64,000 nucleotides of DNA, from assembly GCF_963676685.1 (NCBI RefSeq), contig NC_092348.1:14978867-15042866 (forward strand). Direction: 5' to 3'. This document shows positions 1 through 11,934 of the stretch, one piece after another (position 1 is the stretch's first letter; each line of letters opens with the position of its first letter). The notes under the pieces were generated by a model. It saw nothing but the letters and a program-made list of their open reading frames with translations, was not told the origin of the DNA and ran no database searches. Source of the DNA: Mytilus edulis. Lineage: Eukaryota; Mollusca; Bivalvia; Mytilida; Mytilidae. Both the position numbers and the translations under genes were made by a program.

Positions 1-3000
1 ATGTCCATGTTGAGAGTTCTGTCAATGTCACTAATTATCCCAATGATAACCGGCCTGTCAGGGAACAATTTAATTGTAGAAAACTGATAAAATCCTCAAT
101 TATTGTTAATTGATTTCCATGTAGAATGTCAGTTAAATCTTTGTATTTGTTGATGAATAGTGGATCAGATTGGAATTCGTACAATGTAAAGGTAGACTTT
201 TTTATGTAAAGAACTCTGACCACAACATTTTTGTAAGATAATAAATAGTTTAGGAAGATATCAGGTTTTCTTTGTCTGCACATTTTGTCTTTGTAGCCTT
301 TTCATTAAAAGTTAAGTTACTTTAAAAAAAATAATATTTCATTCCTGTTGTCTCTGTATCTTTGAGAACATTACTTGTTCCTTGACATGAAAAGCAATGA
401 GTTAGGCTCAAAATATATGAATCGCAGCTTTTAGTAAATTTCTTGTTTTTGCCATTTTGTTTATATGATACAATTCTAGCATAAACCCATCCCTGAAAGG
501 TAAACAATTATCTTTACCTGGCTCATAATGCTGAGATGATGGGTAAGGGTATTTTACTTTTGAAGGAAGTTCCAACAAAAGGTAAATTATCAACATAAAG
601 TACTCAGTGCTGGAAAAAGAGTACCGGTAAAAAAAGATGGTTATATTTTTTCTGCCATTTTTTAAGTGCAATGTTATAATGATACAAAAATCACAATTAA
701 AAGTATAGGAAATACATATTTTTTTGCTTTTATGCTGTGGTATTCCCGTACAGATATTTAAAAAGACTGAAAACAACAAAAAAAGTAAAAAATATTCTCA
801 CAGGAAAAAAGAAAAAGCTGCTTAGCCCTGACCTGGACTTTTTATGTTCAGTATTTTTGTTAATAACAGCTACTAAATTGCTTAGTTTAAGGTTTAATAG
901 ATTTGCAAATATCCCCAGAGAAAGATCTATTGTTAGAAAGTTTGTTTAAATCTCTATTAATCATTAACGATCTTTTTTTTCTGTTTGATCGACTTCAAAC
1001 AGCACTCAATATCTTTACAGTTATGACTAATAAACAAAGAAAATTGATTGCACATACTGAATCACATTTGGTAGGGAAGGCAACATCAGATTTCTGTTTT
1101 TTCCATTATTTCACCAAATTTGATTAATTTTGGTGTGTTTTGAGACTTCATAAAGCTATTATTACATAATCATTGACATAAATACACTGCAAGATTTCTT
1201 TTTATGTGATATAGTTTTACAGCAGATGTGCATCCAGTTGAATAGAAACTGACAGTTTTATGATGGTACACAAAGAAACAGGTTATCAGAGTTATCTCCC
1301 CTGATTTAGTTTTTGTTGTACTGGTATCTTTGCAGCCTTGTCTTGTCTGCCTTGCTTGTCTCCATTTGTTGTTGTTGAAATCAGAATTCATGGCACTTCT
1401 CAAAATAATTTATGTGTATGATTTTTGTTTGTTGGTGCCAATAGTTAGTTCTGTAGTCCTGTGAGTTGCCAGAATATTTAAATAAACCCTGCAAGTTGGG
1501 TCAAAATAAGGTCAACAATATAAAAAACTATTTCACATTATGGTCAATTTAGACATGTATAAAAATGTGTATACAATAAAATGATGAGGGTGTTATAGAT
1601 CTCAGCCCCACTCAGTGACAAATGCAAAATATGCCCTATACTGTCTGCTTCCAGCCAACAGACTTGTACTTTTACTAAAAACTTATTTTTATGTAAGATT
1701 TTTTTTATAGAATGTTGATTTGCCCTTCGAGGACTGGCTGTAAATAACTTTTTAATGTCTGCAAATTTCATTTAGGCATCATTGCATGAAGATTTCATTA
1801 TCAAGAAGCTATTTTGATAGATATTGTTATTTCTTGATCTGGGTGGAGATGTTTCTAAAATTGAAATGTTTATGTTATCCTAATAAAATTAAACCAAAAA
1901 CTTTCAGCTCATTTTTCATTGTTCTAATTTTAAATCTTATGACAGCTAGTACTTAAAAAGATGATAAAAAAAGTCTAATAATAGATGAATTTGAACTATT
2001 AAGAATTGCGCTAGGTAAATATTGACATATTTTTTCAAGCATTACAAATTTTATGAAGAAACTGTCTGAGTATAAGTAATCTTTTATACCTAAGTAAGCA
2101 TAGGAGGGAACATCTTGATATTATTGACCAGCAAAACAAAAACTAATCTGCAATGCTATGTGACTATTGTACAAATCTTACAAATACCATGCAGACATTG
2201 TATTGATCAATATCATATTCTGAGTCTGTATACTATAGCGAAGTTTTTACAGGTAAGCCTGACATCTTTTAAATTATAAGTGACACTTTTAGAATACCTA
2301 GTTTGTCAAGCAATAGATAGACTACTGTGACTGATAAATAGATACTGAACTTGACATAATTATCATAATATTTTGGCCAGTTTGACAAATTTTATAGTTA
2401 GTGTCTTGCCCATGGCTGTAACTTATAAAATAGTTATAAAAAATGTCCTGTTTAGATCTTGATTAAATATGAAGATGCATATTGACTCGAAATGACTCCA
2501 CCTTTGAAATGAATTATTCATATGTATACAATTTGATTTGAATGTTTGTCAAAACTGCAAATTTTCTGGTCCAGCTAATAGATTACACTTATTTATCACA
2601 CCTAATTTTTGGCTCATAGCCCTTGGTCTTTTTACATCAAATTTTATCAGACTTTCATCAGTGAAGTTACTTTTTTTTTTATGGATTATGGATTGCCCCT
2701 ACAAAGTTAGTGTTGCAGAAATTCATAATATTTCCAGTGAAATATATCTGTTATTAAAACTTATATGTTTAAATACCTCAGAAAAAGAAAAATCACTTCG
2801 GGACTAATGTGCACTTTCTTTATTGGCACAGTTCTGAAAAACATTCTTCACAGCAGTTTTGCATGGTCTTATTAGGCTCAAGTAAAGAGTAATTTAGCAG
2901 CTCTTTTCGCAAAAAATCTCAAGAGTAAAATTGATCATAAATCATACACATTTTAGTGCAGCTTAGTCTATGTTCTTAGGAGTGAAGTATTTTGTTGGGT

Positions 3001-6000
3001 AAAAGCAAGATTGCCAGTGCAATACATTTTGTAAAGTTGTAGTGGATAGGATCTGCAGAGCCATTGATAACTTGAGAACTTCTGAATCTAATGTTGGTGA
3101 AGGACAACAAGCACAGGGGGTTAATGAATTGTTAATATTTGTGCCCCACCTAGTTGCATGATGTTTTTCAGTTTCTGCCTCAGTTTGTTCTTCTTTATTC
3201 TGTCCCGCTTCAAGTTAATGTGTTTGGTTTAAGTTTTTGGTCAAGATAGTATTTGATGAAGTTGCAATCCAATCAAACTTAGTACACATGTTGCCTTTAA
3301 TATGATTTTAATTTTAATTTAATTTAACCCCAATTTCGCTTTCCACTGAAGACTGAACATAGGAAATTATAACTTATTTAATATGGCAGACACCTCAGAT
3401 GGTACTAGTGGAAGAAAGCAGATAAAATGAATGGTAGGCACTTAAAATTGGATGAGAGCTTATTTATCCTAAATGCATTTTACGGCTCCTTTATGGCAAC
3501 AGAAATAATTCAGTTGTAAATAAAAAAAGCTATAATTCTTGGTAAGCTACTTCCAGATGTAACAGAATAAAAATCCTAAGTTCGTTCTAACCTTGATTGT
3601 ATATGCATGGCATTAGATGATTGAAATATGATGGAATTTGTAGAAAATACCAGATGTGTTATATATGATGAAAAGGTGTGAAAACTTCCCTGTTATGATG
3701 GGCTAGATTGTTTGTAATTATCATGTGAGGTAACAATACCAGCCTCCAACTTAATGATATACAGATTCACTCTTTTGAGGATCTATTTTGTAATTCTCAA
3801 AACCTAAGCATTGGAGTTAAGCAGCTATTAATCAATCAATCAATCTTTTATTTATGAAAGTTTGAGGATGTTGATAAATTCAGTTACTCCTTAGAACATA
3901 TGAAGTCATTGGTCAAAGAAAAATAATGTGACAATTATTCAGCCAGATTTCAAGCCTTATTGTGACTTTACTGTATGATCTCCAGAATAAGAATGTGTAT
4001 ATCTGAGGCTCTGAGCTATAAATACATTTTGAACAAACTAAATAGTTATAGTTCTTTTGTGGACATAGTGCAAACTTTTAAAACTTCAATAAATTCATCA
4101 GTGTTCAGTGACCTTTATGTGCTATGTACATGGTGTATTTACTATTTAACATTAATTTGAATTCTGTAAAGGTCACAGTATACCAATGACATTATCAAAA
4201 TTTAGTATTCAAATCAAATTTGAAAATCAACTCATTTGTATTCATAACCATGAAATAATAAATGTATTCTGTTTCATTGTTATTGATTATGAAAAGTTAC
4301 GAATTATATATCCACTGGCATTCGACACAATCTCACTCCTAGCAAACATTGTTCTGGTATTGAGACCTTATAGATAAAGCAGGTAGGAGATTCATATCAG
4401 AATTATCAAAATTTTATTTTTGTCTGACTACAAATAACTATATCACTCAAAACAGTTGGAGCTTCCTGAAATTTATCAAAGAAAAAACTATTTGAGCTTT
4501 GAAATTGATTTGTTATGCAACAATCTCATTAAGTGTTCTCTGGCTGGTAATGGGTTGGAATTAATTCTGAAACTTCATCTGACAGTTCATGCAGGTGCTG
4601 CTGCAGAATATATTTTTGTATGATGTAATTTTGTTGAAGTAAAATACTGATTTCGAGAGTCAAAAGTCAGTAAAATAATTTTAAATGTAAAATGGGTTAT
4701 ATGAATGATAAGAGGATGCGAAAGGGGTGTATGGAGTGGAGTTCCCAAGACTGGATCAGAAAAGGTTCACCAGAAAAGTTTAAAATCTGGAACAAAGGGA
4801 AAGCTTACAAATTAACCAGATCTATTATAGCTCTATAACTGACAATTCAGTATGGGTTTTGCTCATTGTTAAAGACTGTATATGAATAGTAGAATGATTG
4901 ATTTGAGGGTAAAACATTTAATAAGGATGAATAAAACATGAGGCAAAGAAAACATGAGACAGAGAAAAAAAATATGTCTGTTAAGTGTAACATTAATTTG
5001 ATTTTAACCAAATAATAATCAGATAGGTTGCAGATTTTAACACAAACTGTTTAACCTTTGTAGATTTGCCTACCTGGGTGGGAATGATTTATTTTAAATT
5101 AAAAGAATCATGCTAAGAAACCTATATTTAAAAATTACTTATTTTAGTTTTAATTAATTGTGAAAGGTCAAATATTTCTTTGAAACATATGATCATTATG
5201 ACATGCTGTTGAAATAATTGTGCACTTTATTATATAATTCATTAATAACTTAAAATATTAATTAGTTGGTGTGACCTGATTACATATTCGCTTGTCACAT
5301 TTTTGTCAGCAGTCCAAATGAATCACAGTGATTAAGATTGCAGAATACTTTTTGTACCTAAAGAATCACAACCTCAGATCGAGGTTAAAAAAATAGAGAG
5401 TCGGAAAAAAATATTGTAGTTTTACTATATAGATAGAGTAAAAAAAAACACCAGAAATTGCATTTATTTTCAATCTGAGTGAAGTTTTTTAATGTGATCA
5501 TGTCTTTTCTTTTTCTTTACAATAAGGCATTTTTTCTCTGCTCTGGTCTTGCAAGCTTTATAATATGTGCTGGCCTTTTCTTTTATTTCCTCTTGTTTTA
5601 ATAACTTTTCCATTGTCTTTCTGACATATTTTGGCTGTTTCTGTCTGTCTTCATGCTTGTTTCAATATGTGTCTCATATCATTGCCTTTCCTGCTATATA
5701 GAATGATCAGCTAGAACAAAATACAAACTGACAGATGGTAGGATTCAGATAACAAGTCAATAATTCCTGATCTCAGGAGGAACCAGATATTTTTATAACT
5801 TCAAAGAGGAAATTAAACAAATTAGTGAACTTTACAAACAAAGAGGATTATTTCAGTCTGCACAATTCTGCATTTAATTTGAAAAATTGGAGAAGTATTT
5901 AATGACATTTTGTGAAGTAATTGTAATTTATCACTGTCAAATTTTGTCAAGTGTTTCTAACATGGAGGGGTAATTATATACCCAATAGTTGGATGAGAAA

Positions 6001-9000
6001 ACGTGATATTGTACTGCCTTCAGGAGTATAACAAGTTCTATGCAGAGGTTTAGTAAGGTTATTGTTTGATGATGGAATAACTAGTAGTTATTGATTTAAT
6101 AATGTGACAGACAATTTGAAGTGATGTCTTTTGGTGTCAGGATCATAATGACAATGCACTTATTTTATAACCAAAAGCAGTTTTCTTCAATTTATTGACC
6201 TTTAACATGCTAAATAGTAACCTTTTAAAACTAATTTGAAGGTAGAACTTGGAAAGTTTAAATGACAAGAGCAGACTATTAGAAGTGTAGGTTTCACTAT
6301 AATTAAAAAGAGCAAATTTAACTCGAGTTGAAGAAAATGAAGTGTTGCACTCCAATGTATCCTGGTCAGGCCTTTTATAGCTGACTAAATGATATGGGTT
6401 TTCCTCATTGTTAAGGACATACTGTAAGTGACCTATAATTTTTTTTGATCTTCCTCATTTGAACTCTGGTGGATAGTTGTCTCATTGGCAATCATACCAT
6501 ATCTCCTATTGTATACTTTATCCTACATATAATTGTCAGGCTCTCCATCAGGATATATTTAGAAACTTGATGCATTCTCTTTGAAATATACTCCTATTGG
6601 TTGTGAAAAAACAAATTTTCATTGAAATTTACTCTTTTGGATGTAATAAACAAATTTTCACTATTTGTGCATAAGATTTGTTGGTATGTATATTTGTATA
6701 TATCCCATATTTGTCATAAACAAAAAAACCTAAGATAGATATTTGACCAAATTTTCTGTTGTTGGGAGTTCTCATTGAACCATAAAGTGTTTAGGTGTGT
6801 TATAAACTTCTGTTTGTATTAAGTTTACGTTTTGATATCCCAATATTTGAGAACTTATAGAAATTCTCCTAATAAGGTGTGGTAGACACTACTAGGTATA
6901 TACAAGGTAAACATATATACCAAGTGCCAAAAACATGGAAGACTAGACTCAACTTTTCAATACAATTTTTCAGGTGTCGAGGATTTGAATAAAATCTGGG
7001 TTAAAGAGGTGCTTGGGGTTGTTCACAGGATGTTCGCCACATTTACATGGTTTGTCGCTTGACAAATATGCAATGACTGATCTCCATTGTTTTAAAGGAA
7101 ACAAAGGACTCATTAAAGATTTTAAATAGAGATAAAATTCTTGGCTTCTTTTTCTCAAGTGGTTTTGTTCAGTGCAGAATGCAGATAACTCAAATTTATG
7201 CATGATTTATTTCTTTTAATGATATAAGTGCATTTGTTTGTTTTTCTATACTTTTCTCACAGACAGAAAAAAAGAAGTTGTAAAAGTCTGCACAAGTAAA
7301 ACAAACTGTCCATTGTTGCTAATTTACCTACAAAGTGTAGACTTCTTTATACATCCTTACAAGGTAAATACATAAATTACATGTTAGAAATGACACTATT
7401 TATACTGCATCTTTTTATATCAAGATTCTGAAGGCTTATAGAAGCTTAACGTAACTTGGGGAGGGTTTTTGATGGATTGTATTATGTTTAATATGAATTG
7501 ATTTGAACTTAGTAAAGAATGATGTATTGCAAAATTCTCTATTCTGTATTCAAAATTATTACATGTCTGATTTTGCAATTTTAAAGTTATATGAGACATA
7601 TATTTACATCTCATAGGGTGGGAGGGATCAATTTTTAAAAGTCCAATATGAATTAAAATTGTGTAATTTAAAGTGCAAAATACAAAGTTAATTATACAAA
7701 AAACACTCTTTGATTGATTTCATATTCAGGTATGAATCATAGAAATAATCTTTTGGTGAACAAATATCCTTTTTATAGAATTGTACTTTCTTGTAAGGTT
7801 ATACAAAAGTATTGCTTTGTTTTTTTCCAAAATGCACTTTGGTAGTTGAAGTCTGTGTATTCATAATGGTTTTGGACAGGTATTATATTTGTTTATTGTT
7901 TACAATAAACAGGTTGTTTTTTTGGAAGCTGTTGATTACAATGATTGATTAATTTGTTTATTTGTTATTATCTTGATCACATGATATCAGTAAAACTGCC
8001 AGACCTGTAAACAGGTTATTTATTGTCAGTGATATAAGGGAGATAACTCAGAACAATTCTTTGATTTGGCAGATTTTTGACACTGATTCCAGGTTTTTGT
8101 TGTTTGATTCAATTAGATTTTTCAAACATCAGACATGTTTACATGTTTAAGAATTCTGATGACTAATAAATATTACCTATAAATACTATCAGATGCATAA
8201 CTTGTGGTTATTTTCGACACCCAACAGAGCAGAAAGAATTTATGCAATCAAAAAATGAAAGTAGATAGGTGCCAAAACTGCCAAAAATTATCATTATATC
8301 CATGCTTAATTCGTTATCTTAGCTTGATTGATAATAACTTAGTGTAAATATTGTAATTATAATTAATGATAACATTACTGACAAACATTCCGTTGTGTAT
8401 ATTTTGTCTGAAGAAAGTTTAATATGTTTGTCTTATCTATAATTAGATTGTGATTGTTGATATTGACAATCAGCCAAGGAGATATTGAGGCAGTTTTATG
8501 AGGATATATGCATTATGAAATATAGTTATGCAATAAAGAATAAGATTTGGCAATTTGAAAAGTTACAAAATATCATGGTTTTATATGAAAATTATATAAT
8601 ATGTACAATTGATAAAAGTAATAAATCTCCTGCCAGATGAATGAAGTTATTGACAATTAGACTTTGTATTTTGGTACTTGTAAATGGCCATATTTTTCTA
8701 CTGAGAATGTGCATCTTCTCACACAAAATTTTTCAATTTATTGAGAATGTACTTTCTTTAATTTTTGTGCTATTTTCATATTTCCTGACCGGTGTGAGAA
8801 AAATATTTCTCCTCACTCAGTAAAAAATATGTTCTCGGCAAATGATTGGTTGAAAATTAATTATGACTTTAAATTTTCTTGTTTTCTTCTGAATTTTCTT
8901 ATTGTGACGTCATAAAAAAAGGCAACCATGCCTGATGATGTCACATGAAAAGTACACAACTTTCCTCAAATCTTTGAAAAGGAAGGATAAAAAGCATAAG

Positions 9001-9313
9001 AGAAACAGATTCCACCACTGTAACTTGTGTATTACGATATGTCTCCACTCTCAACAGTTAAGTTTTAATTATTTAAAAAGCTCAGCAAGCCTCGCGCTTT
9101 AAATATTAAAATCTAACTGTCTCGAGTGGAGAAATATTGTAATGCACTTGTTGCTGTTGTGGAATCTATGTTTCTTCAACACGAATTTTCAGGTTAATAT
9201 TCTGAGCCAGGAATAAAGCTTGCCATTTATGTTTAAAGTCTTGACAGTTTTATTTTAAATCTTTAAGAATTACAGTTCATGCAATATATTAATTTTATCC
9301 CTTTTGTTTTCAG
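1..9313 (+). other. Probable intron or upstream region of the Cas-family gene; no exon recognised
   Basis: No convincing coding exon was seen in either strand. The open frames here are short, low-complexity and AT-driven. The Cas exon at 9314 begins immediately after a TTTTGTTTTCAG acceptor, so at least one exon (in this family the SH3-domain exon) must lie further left. None of the plus-strand frames here looks like an SH3 domain, so the intron probably runs past the left edge. Visible repeat content: a degenerate copy of the mussel-type dispersed repeat near 6372-6515, a fragment near 4850-4890, and a short (AATC)n run near 3831-3845. Otherwise I see only simple AT-rich sequence. Confidence 0.5.
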
Positions 9314-11830
9314 GTTGGAACACCAACGAAGACAGGAAACCAACAACAATTTATCTTTGAATCTCCCGAAATGCCAACACAGGATTATGATGTGCCTCAA
9401 ACACGTCCCCAACCAATAGAAGGTCAGGAGAACTATGACACACCACCAAAACTCAACAGCCAAAATAGTTTTGAACAATTGGATTATGACACTCCACCAC
9501 AACAGAAGAATTTCCAGCACAATCAAGAAAACAATCAAATGACACCACAGAGTTTATTTCCAACAGAATTCTATGATGTTCCAACATCACTATCGAATCG
9601 TTCCAGCATTATGTCAAACTTATCCCACCTTTCTCATTTATCCAATGAATCATTTTCATCCAGTAGTGCTTCAAACAAAAGTAGTCATGGTAGTGGTAGA
9701 AATCAAGGATCCAATCAGGAAAGCATGACTGATTCTGCTCGTTCAAGCATGGATATTTCACCCCATGACTTTTATGATGTACCTCCATCAAGACTGCAAG
9801 CTTTGCCTTTTAATCATCATAAACAGCCATCAGCTGACTCAGGATTGGACATGTATGATTCTCCACAAAAACAGAAATCTGTTACAGATTCTATGGAGGA
9901 TTATGATGTACCAAAAGCAGATTATGACATCCCTAAGTCTCACAGCGACTCTTTTATCAGTCCGGGAAAGCACACTGAAAATGCTTATGATATCGCTGAT
10001 CAATCCTCTGTCATTGAACATGATATTGATGATATATATGATGTACCAAAAAGTAATACACTTGTGCGTAAAAATGAAAAGAACTTTCTTTCTGATGAGC
10101 TTGATGGTAAATCTAGGAGAAGAGAAAAATCTGGGGACAGAACTCTTACTAGGGGAGAGAGATGTGGTGGTGTTTATGATATTCCACCACAAGTGACAAG
10201 GGACTCCATGTTTTCCTCAAAATCAGATTCATCTGAAAGTACAGATGAAGGGTACAGGTTATCAATTTGTAGTTTGGACTCTAGAAATTCTGACATTCCA
10301 ATTTATGATGAATTGCCTTATGATCTTGATGCAGCCATGGATTTGATGGTTAAACTGCAGCAAGATGTGCAAAAGGCTACAACAAAATTGTGTAGCTTTA
10401 TAAGTAGTAGCTGGCGAAGGAAAGATGTTCTGGAACCTAATTTGTACAATATCAAATCAGCATGTACTAAAGTAAAGGCAACTTTGGAAGAATTTCTTGA
10501 ATTTGCCCAAGGTACATTAGCAAACTCTGCTAAACTGCCAGAAAAGAAACTCATAAATAAACTGACAAAACAATTATGTCCATTGTTACAAAATCTGGAC
10601 CAAATCAAGGCATGTTTAAAGAATCTAGATTTTATCAATTGGCAGTTATCTAGTCTGATGTCAAATGATGCTTCAAAAGATGATGATTTAGGCAAAATTG
10701 GATCAATTTCAAAAGATCTCACAACGGATGTTAAAAAGATGGTTTCACTCATTCATGGCAACTCTACATTACTGTTCAAAAGAGCTCAGGACTCAAATCA
10801 TAGTTTTTCAACACCACCAAAGCCACCAGTGGCTCAGAAACCATCTGTTTTGCCAAAACCTAGTATTACTAATGTTCAAGGCCGACCCCTGCCTGCACCA
10901 CCAAGACCGCTGCCACCAACACCAACAGATAAAAAGTCAATGAGTTTTGATTCAAAGACTGCTTCTGTTGAATTTAAACGGGATTCAGGAGATTTCAGAA
11001 GGTTATCTGAAGAATTCAAACAAATGTCAATGGATACCTATAAAGCACAAGATAACGTTAAAGATGAGAATGAAATTATCGAAGAATACGATTATGTGCA
11101 CTTGGATTCGCCTGAAGGTTTGGATGTTTCTAAAACAAAAATAGATAATTCAAAATTGGAGCAGCAAAACCTCCATCCTGATCTGGATGATAAACCTGTG
11201 AAAGAAACATCCCCAATGAGAGAATTAACACCTCCTAAAATTGGGAGTCGTTCAGGCTCACCGATGCGAGAAAATTCCCCATCAAAACAATTCATGAAAA
11301 AATCAAATAGCATGGATGATATATTATCCAACAAAGGTAATCCTGAACCATTATTTGTGAAAACACCAGTTGACAGAAATTTCAAACTAACGTCGCCAAC
11401 TTCCCTACCATCAACAATCAAACTAGATCCAAATGATAAACAAGTGGTCTGTTATTATTCAAGTCAGTTAGATACTCATTCAACTTTACTGACCAATGCT
11501 GTTGATGCATTCTTCACTTGTATTGAATGTGGACATGGACCAAAAATATTTATATCAAACAGTAAATTCGTTGTTGTTTCCGCTCATAAACTTGTATATA
11601 TCGGGGACACACTGCACAGAAACCTGATGAATATTGAAGTTAGAAATAAAATAATGCATTGTGCAAATCATTTATGTGATATTCTCAAATTGACAGTATC
11701 TGCGACTAAAACTGCAGCATTACAATACCCATCTATTCCTGCTGTGCAGGAAATGGTGGATAGAGTTGTCGATGTTTCTCACGCTGCGTATGAACTGAAA
11801 CTTGTGATAGGACAGGCTTCTGCTTTATAG
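9314..11830 (+). CDS. BCAR1: Cas-family scaffold protein (p130Cas/BCAR1-NEDD9-EFS type), 3'-terminal exon
   Basis: Adaptor that couples focal-adhesion kinases (Src, FAK) to Crk/DOCK1 signalling through phosphotyrosines. This exon encodes 838 residues plus stop and is open from the acceptor CAG at 9311-9313. The internal ATG at 9371 is not the gene start, because 19 further codons are open before it and the family's N-terminal SH3 domain is missing here. In order: a substrate domain with about a dozen YDVP/YDTP/YDIP-type motifs (9386-10320); a Ser-rich helical-bundle domain starting after YDELPYD (about 10314-10790, with WRR, LEFAQG and KLTKQL segments); proline-rich Src-SH3 ligands (RPLPAPPRPLPPTP, about 10880-10925); the Src-SH2 motif YDYVHL (about 11087-11104); and a C-terminal FAT-like domain (about 11437-11827, with SKFVVVSAHKLVYIGDTL and AALQYPSIPAVQEMV). 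The bilaterian single-copy parent of BCAR1/NEDD9/EFS is the likely orthologue, so the symbol is approximate. Confidence 0.93.
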   Translation, partial: VGTPTKTGNQQQFIFESPEMPTQDYDVPQTRPQPIEGQENYDTPPKLNSQNSFEQLDYDTPPQQKNFQHNQENNQMTPQSLFPTEFYDVPTSLSNRSSIMSNLSHLSHLSNESFSSSSASNKSSHGSGRNQGSNQESMTDSARSSMDISPHDFYDVPPSRLQALPFNHHKQPSADSGLDMYDSPQKQKSVTDSMEDYDVPKADYDIPKSHSDSFISPGKHTENAYDIADQSSVIEHDIDDIYDVPKSNTLVRKNEKNFLSDELDGKSRRREKSGDRTLTRGERCGGVYDIPPQVTRDSMFSSKSDSSESTDEGYRLSICSLDSRNSDIPIYDELPYDLDAAMDLMVKLQQDVQKATTKLCSFISSSWRRKDVLEPNLYNIKSACTKVKATLEEFLEFAQGTLANSAKLPEKKLINKLTKQLCPLLQNLDQIKACLKNLDFINWQLSSLMSNDASKDDDLGKIGSISKDLTTDVKKMVSLIHGNSTLLFKRAQDSNHSFSTPPKPPVAQKPSVLPKPSITNVQGRPLPAPPRPLPPTPTDKKSMSFDSKTASVEFKRDSGDFRRLSEEFKQMSMDTYKAQDNVKDENEIIEEYDYVHLDSPEGLDVSKTKIDNSKLEQQNLHPDLDDKPVKETSPMRELTPPKIGSRSGSPMRENSPSKQFMKKSNSMDDILSNKGNPEPLFVKTPVDRNFKLTSPTSLPSTIKLDPNDKQVVCYYSSQLDTHSTLLTNAVDAFFTCIECGHGPKIFISNSKFVVVSAHKLVYIGDTLHRNLMNIEVRNKIMHCANHLCDILKLTVSATKTAALQYPSIPAVQEMVDRVVDVSHAAYELKLVIGQASAL

Positions 11831-11928
11831 TGCTCTTTTTATCTTGATACTAAGCTTACATAAATGTCTTATAAATGTTATTAAGTACCAGTATTCCCTT
11901 GATTTTGGAGATCATGTTAGAAATAAGC

Positions 11929-11934
11929 AATAAA
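11929..11934 (+). promoter_or_regulatory. Candidate poly(A) signal of the Cas-family gene
   Basis: Canonical AATAAA about 100 bases after the TAG stop at 11828-11830, in an AT-rich 3' flank. It is the first plus-strand AATAAA after the stop. Plausible, but not proven as the used site. Confidence 0.5.

Noticed and set aside
1..9313. Several 60-123-codon frames in the first 9 kb
   Set aside because: AT-driven chance frames; none shows an SH3 domain or other family motif.
10318..10752. 144-codon minus-strand frame antisense to the Cas exon (also 9839-10192 and 11092-11421)
   Set aside because: Shadow frames of a long real exon, with no recognisable domain; the plus-strand frame has clear family motifs throughout.
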